Assembly: GCA_022511285.1 (NCBI GenBank)
Contig: JAFLRW010000007.1
Coordinates: forward strand, 1-26,258
DNA length: 26,258 nt
Direction of reading: 5' to 3'
DNA from: Duncaniella sp.
GTDB lineage: Bacteria; Bacteroidota; Bacteroidia; Bacteroidales; Muribaculaceae
In this document: piece by piece, positions 16,384 through 24,800 of the stretch
Numbering within the stretch: position 1 is the first letter of the stretch
Layout: each line of letters starts with the position of its first letter
Translations under genes and position numbers: made by a program
Notes under the pieces: model-generated
What the model was told of the DNA's origin: nothing
The model's database searches: none
The model's input: only the letters and a program-made list of their open reading frames with translations

Positions 16384-16832
16384 CAGGCTTCCTCCTTCTT
16401 TCCCGAGAGGTTGGCCTCGTAGACATCCATAATGGGTGTCTCCTGGATGGTGTTAATCTCAAAATCGGCCAGTGTGCCTTTCATACCCTCCATAAAGTGG
16501 TCGAAAGCCTCCTTGAAAGAGTCGGCAGAGACGAGATATTGAGTGATGGTGCGTTTCTCGACGGCAGTTTTCTCATCGAGGGTGATGAAAGCCGCCTTGA
16601 CAAGATACCACTTGTCGCCTGTGTATTGGCTGAATATCTCGGCAATCTTAGTGATTTTTACGGCCGAGATGGTGAAATCAGATGTGAAATGCGCCACTTC
16701 TTCAGAGATTCGGGCCTCGGCCTCGGTGAAGGAGAGAGCATCGACGATGTAGGACTCCGTGACGCGCTTTACGGCGCCGTTGTCCATAGTTTTATCGTAA
16801 CGAACTTTGGTTTCAAACCACATTGATGCCAT
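16383..16832 (-). CDS. DUF4494-family protein
   Basis: 149 aa from the ATG at 16832; an ATG three codons in is equally plausible, and a TTG four codons upstream is less so. It resembles the Bacteroidota family that runs MWFETKVRYDKTMDNG, ESYIVDALSFTEAEARI, then WYLVKAAFITLDEKTAVEKR and FMEGMKGTLADFEI near the end. It is cytoplasmic by composition, with mixed alpha/beta content and no signal peptide. The function of the family is unknown. The gene overlaps yggS by one base, and this pairing is recalled from other Bacteroidales, which hints at a link to PLP metabolism, but that is inference. Confidence 0.8.
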   Translation of the reverse strand: MASMWFETKVRYDKTMDNGAVKRVTESYIVDALSFTEAEARISEEVAHFTSDFTISAVKITKIAEIFSQYTGDKWYLVKAAFITLDEKTAVEKRTITQYLVSADSFKEAFDHFMEGMKGTLADFEINTIQETPIMDVYEANLSGKKEEA

Positions 16833-16860
16833 ATTTAATTGCAATATTTATGAGTTGGGA

Positions 16861-16913
16861 ATAATCGGATAATCAGATAATCAGATAATCAGCGGAGCAT
16901 ATCGGATAATCAC
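16861..16913. repeat. Octamer array after the tonB-like stop codon
   Basis: Four exact-period units, ATAATCGG then ATAATCAG three times (16861-16892), then a 13-nt spacer and ATAATCAC (16906-16913). The last unit, read on the minus strand, contains the TGA stop (16910-16912) of the tonB-like gene. It fills most of the 77-nt gap to the DUF4494 gene. Confidence 0.9.
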
Positions 16914-17710
16914 TTGAAAATATATGTAATGGTGCCTTTCTGGAGGGCCGGAGCGTTGAGGTCGACAGAAAACTTCGAGCCACGCGCAGCAGCCACGCAG
17001 TGACGACGGGCCTCGGTGGAAGCAGCCGCGGCACCGGTGCCCGACTGATAGACAGCGTCGGTGACAATCCCCTGACGGTCGACGGTGACGGCAATCGTGA
17101 TAGAGCCTACCGGGGCCCCGGGGGGAGTCTTCCAGGAAGCTATCGAGCGGCCGTTGAGATTGAAGCCCGGCTGTCCGGAAGCGGCTCCGGAGTTGGCATT
17201 GCCGTCGGGCTGTCCGGCCTTGCCGGCACCCTGTCCGCTCTGTCCCGTCTTTCCGAATGAGACACGGTTGGCGATAGCCTGACGGGCCTCCTCCTCGCGT
17301 TTTGCTCGCTCGGCCGCCTCAATTTCGGCCTTTGAGGGGCCTGTCGGGGTCTGCGGCTTGGCGGCGGGAGCCTTTACGGGGGATGGTTGCTCGGAGGTGA
17401 GCGCCGGCGACGGGATGTCGGAGGGCTTGCCCGAATTGTCGAGAGCCTCGACCTGTGGCGAAGGGGGCATAGCCGCGTCGGCACTCTCGGGCGCAGGGGC
17501 CTCGGAATGGTCGGCGGGCTCCGGGGTGTCCCCTATCATCACATATTCCCCGCCAAAGAGCAGCTCGGCAGAGTCAACCGGGGGCCACGTGCGGTCGGCA
17601 ATGGCCGCGGGATCGTAGCGCAGATAAAGCATCATTATCAGAGCCAGCACTCCGCCGTGGAAGAGAAGTGTGGCCACAAGGGCTATGGTGTGTTGACGAC
17701 GTGAGGACAC
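16910..17710 (-). CDS. TonB-family energy transducer
   Basis: 266 aa starting at a GTG (17710). No in-frame ATG lies before the membrane segment, so the GTG is needed to include it. Residues 8-30 are a single transmembrane helix (TIALVATLLFHGGVLALIMM). A Pro/Ala-rich stretch (62-125) spans the periplasm, followed by a charged alpha-helical part (AERAKREEEARQAIAN), a Gly/Gln-rich linker, and a TonB-like C-terminal domain (about 185-266, with APVGSITIAVTVDRQG). With ExbB and ExbD just upstream it forms a proton-driven complex that powers outer-membrane transporters or maintains the envelope like TolA. The TolA alternative is credible because of the helical linker. Confidence 0.82.
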   Translation of the reverse strand: MSSRRQHTIALVATLLFHGGVLALIMMLYLRYDPAAIADRTWPPVDSAELLFGGEYVMIGDTPEPADHSEAPAPESADAAMPPSPQVEALDNSGKPSDIPSPALTSEQPSPVKAPAAKPQTPTGPSKAEIEAAERAKREEEARQAIANRVSFGKTGQSGQGAGKAGQPDGNANSGAASGQPGFNLNGRSIASWKTPPGAPVGSITIAVTVDRQGIVTDAVYQSGTGAAAASTEARRHCVAAARGSKFSVDLNAPALQKGTITYIFK

Positions 17711-17752
17711 GGCTGATAGCGGAATTATGGGAGTGAGTGGGATTAAGCGAAA

Positions 17753-18202
17753 TCACTCGCCCTCTGCCGCCGGACGTGCCGAAGCGGGGGCGAGCTTAGT
17801 GGCGAGCACCATTTTGAGATTGAGCGACGCACCGATGTCGAGCACCTCGACAAGGCGACCGTAGGTCACCTCCTCGTCGGCATAAACAGCAATGCACGGG
17901 TCGGCCTCCTCGTCGGGCCTGACGGCGTCGGTGACGAGCGCTTGCGGCAGGGCCTCCAAAGCAATCTCGACAGGCTCCTCGCTGTTTAAGGATAAAAAGA
18001 TGCGTGACTCCTTGTCGATATACACCCGAGTGGAGGGCTTGATGGCGGTCTGACGTGAACTTTGGGGCAGATTAACCTCGAGGGCTGTGGGAAACACGAC
18101 GGTCGACGTGACCATAAAGAAGATGAGCAGCAGGAAGATGACATCGGTCATCGACGCCATCGAGAATGTTGCCATCATTGTGTTAGAGCGTTTCAGTGCC
18201 AT
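17753..18202 (-). CDS. exbD: ExbD/TolR-family biopolymer transport protein
   Basis: 149 aa, typical. One N-terminal membrane helix (about 18-36, MTDVIFLLLIFFMVTST) carries the essential aspartate D20 that moves protons. The rest is a periplasmic alpha/beta domain (AVYADEEVTYGRLVEVLDI). The gene lies 17 nt after exbB and 42 nt before the tonB-like gene. The C-terminus is short and Ala-rich. Family is certain; ExbD versus TolR is not. Confidence 0.92.
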   Translation of the reverse strand: MALKRSNTMMATFSMASMTDVIFLLLIFFMVTSTVVFPTALEVNLPQSSRQTAIKPSTRVYIDKESRIFLSLNSEEPVEIALEALPQALVTDAVRPDEEADPCIAVYADEEVTYGRLVEVLDIGASLNLKMVLATKLAPASARPAAEGE

Positions 18203-18219
18203 AGGCTCAGAGGGTTGCG

Positions 18220-18903
18220 TTAAGCCGGCTCGTTGAGCAGGTCCATAAACTCCATTGTCTTCCGCTCGAGCAGGTTCATGACCTTGTTGACGCGAGCAGT
18301 GAGGTAATTGTAGGCAAACAGGGCGATGATGCCGACAATCAGACCGGCCACAGTGGTGACGAGCGCGGCATAAATACCGTCGGCAAGCACGGCAATGTTG
18401 GCGGCCGTTCCGGCGGCGGCAAGATTGTAGAACGCCTTGACCATTCCTACCACAGTGCCGAGGAAACCGAGCATCGGAGCGCCGGCGGCTGTCGTGGCCA
18501 GCCAGGCAAGGCCTTTTTCGAGCTTTGCAATCTCAATGTTGCCGGTGTTTTCAATAGCCACGAGGACATCTTGCATAGGGCGGCCGATGCGCGAGATGCC
18601 TTTCTGAATGAGGCGGGCGTAGGGGGTGTCGGTGGCGGCACAGAGATGGCGAGCGGAATCAATCTCGCCGTCGTGGATATAATCCTTGATTCGTTTCATG
18701 AAAGAATCGTCGTCGCGACGGGCGCGCTCGATGACGACACAGCGCTCCACAAATATGTAGATGCTTATAATCGAAAGGATGGCGAGAGGAATCATAATCC
18801 ATCCACCCTGTAGCGCCAGCTCCCACACGGAAAGCTCGCCGGCGGCAGGATTTGCGGCCACCACCTCGGCGGCGGGATATGTGATGGTGTCTGTCTGAAT
18901 CAT
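18220..18903 (-). CDS. exbB: ExbB/TolQ/MotA-family proton channel protein
   Basis: 227 aa from the ATG at 18903 (MIQTDTITYP). The frame is open 52 codons further upstream, but that would overlap pdxJ. Three transmembrane segments: about 33-55 (GGWIMIPLAILSIISIYIFVE), then the LGFLGTVVGMVKAF region, and LVTTVAGLIVGIIALFAYNYL with the conserved T residues. It assembles with ExbD to convert the proton gradient into work on the TonB-like protein. It is 32 nt downstream of pdxJ in the same direction, so the four genes are probably one transcript. Confidence 0.93.
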   Translation of the reverse strand: MIQTDTITYPAAEVVAANPAAGELSVWELALQGGWIMIPLAILSIISIYIFVERCVVIERARRDDDSFMKRIKDYIHDGEIDSARHLCAATDTPYARLIQKGISRIGRPMQDVLVAIENTGNIEIAKLEKGLAWLATTAAGAPMLGFLGTVVGMVKAFYNLAAAGTAANIAVLADGIYAALVTTVAGLIVGIIALFAYNYLTARVNKVMNLLERKTMEFMDLLNEPA

Positions 18904-18935
18904 AGTAGATATATGGGGGGTTAAGAGTGATATTT

Positions 18936-19652
18936 TCAGGATTTCAAGCAAGCACGATAACGTGAGATGGTCTGTTCGAGGCCGAGATAGAGCGCGTCGC
19001 ACACTAAAGCGTGGCCAATCGACACCTCGCTCAGGCGTGGGATATGGCTGTGGAACCACTCGAGGTTTTCGAGGTTCAAATCGTGGCCCGCGTTGACACC
19101 GAGGCCGCAGCGGAGGGCCGCTTCGGCGGCAATGACAAATGGCTCGACAGCGAGCTGAGGATTGGCGGGATAGAGGTCGGCGTAAGGCTTGGTGTAGAGC
19201 TCCACGCGGTCAGCACCGGTCTTAGCGGCAAGGCGGATGTTGTCGACATCAGTCCCGACAAAGATTGAGGAGCGTATACCGGCCACACAGAGGCGCTCGA
19301 CGATGGCCGTCAGAAACTCCAGGTTAGGAGCCACATCCCATCCGGCGCTCGAGGTGAGGTCGCCCGGGGCGTCGGGGACCAGAGTGACCTGTTCGGGGCG
19401 CACCTGCAGGACGAGTTGCATAAACTCCTCGCTCGGATAGCCTTCGATGTTAAGCTCCGTCTTCACCAACGGGCGCAGACGATAGACGTCGTCGCGGCGT
19501 ATGTGGCGCTCGTCGGGGCGTGGATGCACCGTGATGCCCTGCGCACCGAAACGCTCGCAGTCGGCCGCCACTTTGAGGAGGTCGGGGGCATTCTCACCGC
19601 GCGCATTGCGGAGGGTGGCTATTTTGTTTATGTTGACACTGAGGTTTGTCAT
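18936..19652 (-). CDS. pdxJ: Pyridoxine 5'-phosphate synthase
   Basis: 238 aa, standard length. It condenses 1-deoxyxylulose 5-phosphate with 3-amino-1-hydroxyacetone phosphate to make pyridoxine 5'-phosphate, the last ring-forming step of the DXP-dependent vitamin B6 pathway. Active-site residues are visible: N7 in VNINKIATLRNAR, H43 and H50 in TVHPRPDERHI, E70 in ELNIEGYPS, and the late histidine in GLGVNAGHDLNLENL. It leads the long minus-strand run. No clear TAnnTTTG box was found in the 19653-19720 divergent region on this strand. Confidence 0.96.
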   Translation of the reverse strand: MTNLSVNINKIATLRNARGENAPDLLKVAADCERFGAQGITVHPRPDERHIRRDDVYRLRPLVKTELNIEGYPSEEFMQLVLQVRPEQVTLVPDAPGDLTSSAGWDVAPNLEFLTAIVERLCVAGIRSSIFVGTDVDNIRLAAKTGADRVELYTKPYADLYPANPQLAVEPFVIAAEAALRCGLGVNAGHDLNLENLEWFHSHIPRLSEVSIGHALVCDALYLGLEQTISRYRACLKS

Positions 19653-19712
19653 AGTCGGGGGTAATATGTTATTTTATCGGACGGCCGGAGGGGGAGTTTG
19701 AGAGATTTTTTG

Positions 19713-19720
19713 TAATTTTG
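19713..19720 (+). promoter_or_regulatory. -7 box for the ACT-like/nadK transcript
   Basis: TAATTTTG fits the Bacteroidota -7 consensus. No TTTG lies 19-21 nt upstream (one is at 19697-19700, too close). If used, transcription would start near 19727, which argues against a TTG at 19718 as start codon of the next gene. Confidence 0.45.
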
Positions 19721-19750
19721 TGTCAGTTTGCTCTCCCCTGCGGAGAAACC

Positions 19751-20185
19751 GTGTGCAAATTTACTCAGAAAATCCTGAAAATTGAAATAAATTTGACCTT
19801 AAAAGAAAACATAATCACTTCGGAAGCTGTCAGCGCACCTGTGTTGAGCGGGGAGCCGGATATTTGTCGTCTCTATCCCCCGATGGAGGATGTGTCGCGG
19901 CTGTTGGCGGCTTGCTTGCCGGCCGACTATAGTGCCTCACGAATAGCCCGAGCGGTTGAGGATGCCGATGCCCGGCTGCTGAATCTCAATGTGACCACCG
20001 ATGGGCTGAGCATTGAGAACCGTGTGGTGTTTGAACTGAGAGTGAATCATCGGTCTCCGCTCGCAGTGGCTCGCTCGCTCGAGCGCTATGGCTATGATGT
20101 GCTTGATGTCGACAATAAGGCATTGGCCGAGGACGCCTTGACGGCGTCGCGTGTGGCCGAACTGATGCGTGTGTTTGAATTATAA
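19751..20185 (+). CDS. ACT-like domain protein, apparently lacking the usual N-terminal CBS pair
   Basis: The open frame runs from 19718. The start is uncertain: a GTG at 19751 (144 aa), a TTG at 19793, or the first ATG at 19883 (100 aa); 19751 is given because it follows the -7 box. The C-terminal part, PADYSASRIARAVEDADARL...VVFELRVN...SLERYGYDVLDVD, resembles the C-terminal ACT-like domain of a Bacteroidota protein that normally carries two CBS domains first and sits beside nadK. No CBS sequence is present, and only 65 nt separate pdxJ from 19718. Its role is unknown; ligand sensing or dimerisation is a guess. Its TAA stop lies inside an octamer repeat, and nadK follows after 42 nt. Confidence 0.65.
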   Translation: MCKFTQKILKIEINLTLKENIITSEAVSAPVLSGEPDICRLYPPMEDVSRLLAACLPADYSASRIARAVEDADARLLNLNVTTDGLSIENRVVFELRVNHRSPLAVARSLERYGYDVLDVDNKALAEDALTASRVAELMRVFEL

Positions 20186-20225
20186 TCAGATAATCAGATA
20201 ATCACTCCCCCCTATCCATAATCAG
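20182..20225. repeat. Octamer array between the ACT-like gene and nadK
   Basis: ATAATCAG, ATAATCAG, ATAATCAC (20182-20205), a C-rich 12-nt spacer, then ATAATCAG (20218-20225) ending two bases before the nadK ATG. The TAA stop of the preceding gene (20183-20185) is part of the first unit. Confidence 0.9.
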
Positions 20226-20227
20226 TT

Positions 20228-21112
20228 ATGAAAATAGCAGTGTTCGGCAAGCGGCGCCAGAGCCCGCAGGATATTCCCGGCATACGAGCCCTCTTCGATG
20301 CGATGTCGTATCTCGGTTTTTTTGTGGCCGTGCAGCGTCCGTTTTTCGACGCTATGTCCACAGAATATTCCCTTGTGCTTCCGGCCGACGATGTGTTTGA
20401 GGGGGGCGATTTCAGCGCCGATGCGGCTATAAGCATAGGTGGCGACGGGACCTTCCTGCGCACAGCCAGGTGGGTGGGGGCGAAAGAGACCCCTATCCTG
20501 GGGTTCAACACCGGCCATCTGGGCTTTCTTGCCGAAGAGAGCATCCGGGATGCCGCCGATATAGTGGGGGATCTTGCCAACGGGCGATTTTTCACTGAAC
20601 AGCGCTCGCTTTTGGAAGTGGGATTCAAGAACGGAGAACCGATTTCGGGGGTCACGGGGTGGCCCTACGCGCTCAATGAGCTCGCAATACTGCGCCACGA
20701 CTCCGCCTCGATGATTTCGGTGCACACCCGCCTTGACGATATCGAGATAGCCAACTATCAGGGCGACGGACTAATAATCTCGACACCGACAGGATCAACG
20801 GCCTACAATCTGTCGGTCGGGGGGCCTATAGTGCAGCCCACCGCTCCCTGCTGGGTGCTTTCGCCGGTGGCTCCTCACGCTCTCACGATGCGTCCCTTGG
20901 TGGTGAGCGACAGCCACGTCATAGAGACCTCGGTGGAGAGCCGTGCCAACACCTATCGCGTGAATCTCGACGGGCGTCTGATAGTCTGCCCTGTGGGATT
21001 GCGTCTGACTGTGCGGAGGGCTCCTTTTGTGGTCAATGTGCTCCACAGGCCGGGCCACAAGTTTGTCGACACGCTTAGCTCGAAGCTGCTTTGGGGCATT
21101 TCGAAACGGTGA
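20228..21112 (+). CDS. nadK: NAD kinase
   Basis: 294 aa, usual length. It phosphorylates NAD to NADP in the cytoplasm. The hallmark GGDGTFLRTAR starts at residue 71. NTGHLGFLA, ALNELAILR (the NE pair) and STPTGSTAYNLSVGGP complete the active site. The ATG at 20228 follows directly on an octamer repeat, which leaves no recognisable Shine-Dalgarno sequence; that is common in Bacteroidota. It shares a direction with the ACT-like gene upstream and the YgjP-type gene downstream (27-nt gap), so a three-gene transcript is likely. Confidence 0.96.
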   Translation: MKIAVFGKRRQSPQDIPGIRALFDAMSYLGFFVAVQRPFFDAMSTEYSLVLPADDVFEGGDFSADAAISIGGDGTFLRTARWVGAKETPILGFNTGHLGFLAEESIRDAADIVGDLANGRFFTEQRSLLEVGFKNGEPISGVTGWPYALNELAILRHDSASMISVHTRLDDIEIANYQGDGLIISTPTGSTAYNLSVGGPIVQPTAPCWVLSPVAPHALTMRPLVVSDSHVIETSVESRANTYRVNLDGRLIVCPVGLRLTVRRAPFVVNVLHRPGHKFVDTLSSKLLWGISKR

Positions 21113-21139
21113 CCTCTCCCCCACTCTCCTATCCTGCGT

Positions 21140-21844
21140 ATGGCTTACATCACCTTAATAGATCCAACATTAGGCGAGCTGCGCATCAGCCGGCGTCACA
21201 CGTCGCGTGCATCGGCCCGATGGGTGAAGGGGCGTGCCCACATCATAGTGCCGTATGGGATGCCTCCGTCTGAGATTCAGAGGCTGACTGAGCAATTCAG
21301 GCCATTTTTAGAGCGCACGAAGAAGAGGGGCCTTTTCAGCGCAGGGGGGAGCCTGGCGATTGAGGGAGGGCCTGTCATCAGATTTGAGCGGAGCGCTCAC
21401 CTGTCGGGATGTGTAAAAGCTTTCCGAAGCGGGGATGGGATAATCATCTCCATCGCCGAGGATTTTGATCTTGAAGATCCGCAAGCGGATGGTGTAATCT
21501 CCCGATTGCTGATATCTGTGGCCCACATTCTTGCGCCGGAAATCCTGCTCCCCATTGCCCGAGCCGAGGCCGACAGGCTGGGGCTTAAGCCCAAGGAGCT
21601 GAGCGTCTCGCGGGGATACCGCGTGTTGGGGCATTGCTCTCCCGACGGGCGCATAGCCATTTCATCGGCCTGCATATTCCTCACTGCCGACCTCAGGCGC
21701 TATATAATCTGCCATGAGCTCGCCCACCTCAGCGAGATGAACCACTCGGCCCGCTTCCACGCTCTCTGCAATCAGTATCTCTCGGGGCAGGAAGCGATTC
21801 TTGCCGACAAACTGAAAACCTACCCTTGGCCCATAGCAAGGTGA
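21140..21844 (+). CDS. YgjP-type zinc metallopeptidase (DUF45)
   Basis: 234 aa. YIICHELAHLSEMNHSARFH near residues 188-207 gives an HExxH zinc site (H192, E193, H196), with H202 in NHS as the likely third ligand; this is the pattern of the YgjP/SprT-like peptidase family. The segment SVSRGYRVLGHCSPDGRIAISSACI corresponds to the family's usual 'RWGSCS...I.LN' stretch, but here RWGSC is changed to RVLGHC, a departure from the consensus. There is no signal peptide, so it is probably cytoplasmic. The substrate is unknown for the family. It is convergent with the tricorn-like gene; the 54-nt gap holds a small 5-bp hairpin (21844-21857) that may be a weak terminator. Confidence 0.85.
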   Translation: MAYITLIDPTLGELRISRRHTSRASARWVKGRAHIIVPYGMPPSEIQRLTEQFRPFLERTKKRGLFSAGGSLAIEGGPVIRFERSAHLSGCVKAFRSGDGIIISIAEDFDLEDPQADGVISRLLISVAHILAPEILLPIARAEADRLGLKPKELSVSRGYRVLGHCSPDGRIAISSACIFLTADLRRYIICHELAHLSEMNHSARFHALCNQYLSGQEAILADKLKTYPWPIAR

Positions 21845-21898
21845 CTCTAATAAGAGTACCGGAGTATTCTGAAGCGTGTATAAAGTTGACATTTCATT

Positions 21899-24800
21899 TC
21901 ACTTCACCTCCTCGAGCAGGACGGATACGGCTTTTTCAAGCTGCTGATCGCGTCCGGAGGCGATGATTGCGGGGTCGTTGGCCACGATGACGTCGGGCTC
22001 AAGCTGAGTGTTTTCGAGCAGACGTCCGGAGGCATCGCGGAATCCCACTACGGGGACCCCGAACAGCATTGTGTCGTCCTGGAGGTCAATCCAGTTGACG
22101 GAGCTCATTGTGCCCGGCACGGGCATACCAACAATTTTTCCAAGGGCGCGGTTGCGATACATCCAAGGCGTGCCGTGGGCGTTTGAGTAGTTGGCTTCGC
22201 AGGTAATCATCACTGTGGGACGGAGCCAGCGTTTGGAGGGCATTTCGCCGCTTTTGACGCCTCGAATTTCCTGTGTGAGATATTTTTTGCCGCTGAAGAG
22301 CACTTCAATGTCTTCGTGGAGGCGTCCGCCGCCGTTCCAGCGGGTGTCAATCACTATGCCGTCGCGGTCGGCGTATCGGCCGAGGACATCGGCATAGATG
22401 TTGCGATAGGAAGCATCGTTCATTGAGCGGATATGGACGTATCCGAGGCGACCGCCGGAGAGGGAGTCGACTGTGGCTCTGTTGCGCTCCACCCATCGAC
22501 GGTAGAGGAGTTCGTTTTCGGCAGCTGCAGCGATGGGAATCACCACTTCATCAACTTTTTCGCCTGAGGGGAGCGTGAAGCTGACGAGGACTTTGCGCCG
22601 TGTGGGGGAATTGAGGGCTTCGAGCGGGGAAGCGAGTGTTGTGATGTCGGTGCCGTCGATAGCTGTGATTGTGGCCCCCGGGAGCATCCGTGATGCGGAG
22701 CGGTCAAACGGGCCGGCGGCTATCACTTCGGCCACTTTGAGGCCGTCGGTGGCGGGGGTGGCGAGGTCATATATGAGGCCGAGAGAGCGGGTTGGCTCGG
22801 GTGTTGCCGAGGGATAGTAGCGGGCTCCGGTGTGGCTGACGTTGAGTTCGCCAAGAAGTTCGGATGCCATTTCGGCAAAGTCGTAGTTGTTGCTGATGTG
22901 GGGGAGGTAACGGCGGTAGGCAGTGCCCAGACCTTGCCAGTCGGTTCCAAACATGTCTTCGACGAGGAATCGCTTGCCCTCTTCGGCTAAGATGTAGTCA
23001 AACATATAGTCGCGTTCGGCGCGGGTGTCGATTTTCTGTGAGGCGCTGAATGTGATGTTTTCGAGTTTTCCTGATGTCAGGGGCATTTTTTTCATTGTCG
23101 ACGAGCCGAGCAGGAAGAGTTTTTTGCCTGCGGAGTCGGGGTTGAGGGTGAGGTGTTTTGCGCCGAGCTTTTTGTAGAGCTCCACATCTTCTTTGCGCAT
23201 ATCCATTTTCCAGAGGTCGTAGCCGTCGTCGACTTTGGCCAGGAAGTAAAGGTCTTTTCCGTCGGGGTCGGCCCAGGCGTCGGCGATGTCAGACGAAAAC
23301 GGAGTGAGGCGCACTATGCGCTCTTCTATTCCCTCAGGCTCCACGTTGACGTGGTCGTCAGGCTTCTCCTCGGCGGTCTCGGCGGCTTTCTTTGACGATT
23401 TCTTTTTCTTGTCGTCAGCCTTGGGGGCCTCTTTTTTCTTTTTCGCGGCCTTTTCCACCTCTTGCAGCAGCTCGAAGTCTTCGGGCGAGAGGCGATAGCG
23501 GTCAAATGCCTCGCGGTTTGTGAACGCTATGAGCACATCGTCCTGCGAGCCCCAGGAGGCGAGGTTCTTCATGCCGTAGCGGTCTGAGAGAAAGAGGATG
23601 GCGTTGCCTCCCATCACCCAGCGCGGCGAGTGGTTGGTGAAGGCGTCGTTGGTCACTCTCACCATCTCTCCGGTGGCAGCGTTGTAGAGGGCGATGTCAT
23701 AATATGGGTCGCGCTGATGGGTGTCGATTGTGGCTACGAGCCATTCGCTGTCGGGGCTCCAGTCGAGCTGGATGTCGGCGTCGTTGGCTGTGTATGTCTC
23801 GCCGTTTGTGAGGAGTCGCACTGCGCGGGTGTCGAGGTCCATGACGGCTATTTTGCGGCGTTCCTGAATGAATGCTATTCGCTGTCCGTTGGGAGAGACG
23901 AGCGGCGCTGAGCGGTCGATGCCGTCCGATGGGGGGAACACTGCGGTCTCCTCGACAATTGTGGCATTCGGGAAGTTGGGGTCGTCTTTGCGGGCGATGC
24001 GTGCGCGATAGATGTTGTCGTGGCCGTCGCGGTCGGAGGTGTAGTAAAGGGTGCGGTTGTCGGCTCCCCACGATGGCTCGCGCTCGCCTTGCGGGGTGGC
24101 GGTGATCTGTTTGGTGGTTGTGTAGTCGACTGCTGTGACGAATATGTCGCCGCGGTGAGCGAATGCTATTTGCGTTCCGTCGGGGGATGGGACGGGGTCT
24201 TGTGCTCCGGAGGTGAAACGGATTAGTGTTTCGGGCTCGGTGTAGTCGTCGATGATTGTGACGGGGATTTTATGTGGGGTGTTTCCCGGGGTGAGGGTGT
24301 AGATTTCGCCGTCGTAGCCGAATGCGAGGGTTCCGTCAGCGGCTCGAGAGAGGAATCGGACGGGGTGGGTTGTGAAGTCGGTGAGGCGTGTGATGGCCGA
24401 GGGGTTGTCGAGGGGGAATGAGTAGATGTTGAATGATGTGCCGTTTCGCTCGCTGAGGAAGTAGACGGTGGCAGTGGCGGGGTCGATGACGGGGTCGCGG
24501 TCTTCGCCTTGGCGGTGGGTGAGGTTGCGGTGGGATGCGGTGTTGGCGTCGTAGAGCCAGATGTCGCGCGTGACGGATGAGGTGTGGTGTTTTCGCCATT
24601 CGTCTTCCATCCCTTTGATGTCCATGTAGATGAATGAGTTGCCGTCGGCTGTGAATGAGGGGTGTTTGACGGGTGTTGCTATTTCTTGGACGGGTGGTGT
24701 GGAGCCGTCGGCGGGGATGGAGTAGAGTTGGGTGAGTCGCGGTGTGGGGAATACCCTGCTGGCGGCCGGGGCTTGTATGGCTGCGGAGTAGAGGATTCGG

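Noticed and set aside
18904..19059. 52-codon N-terminal extension of ExbB
   Set aside because: It would overlap the pdxJ coding region by over 100 nt and adds Arg/Pro-rich sequence before the normal N-terminus.
21844..21857. Strong terminator between the convergent YgjP-type and tricorn-like genes
   Set aside because: Only a 5-bp stem with a 4-nt loop and no T-tract is visible, and it overlaps the YgjP stop codon; too weak to list as a feature.
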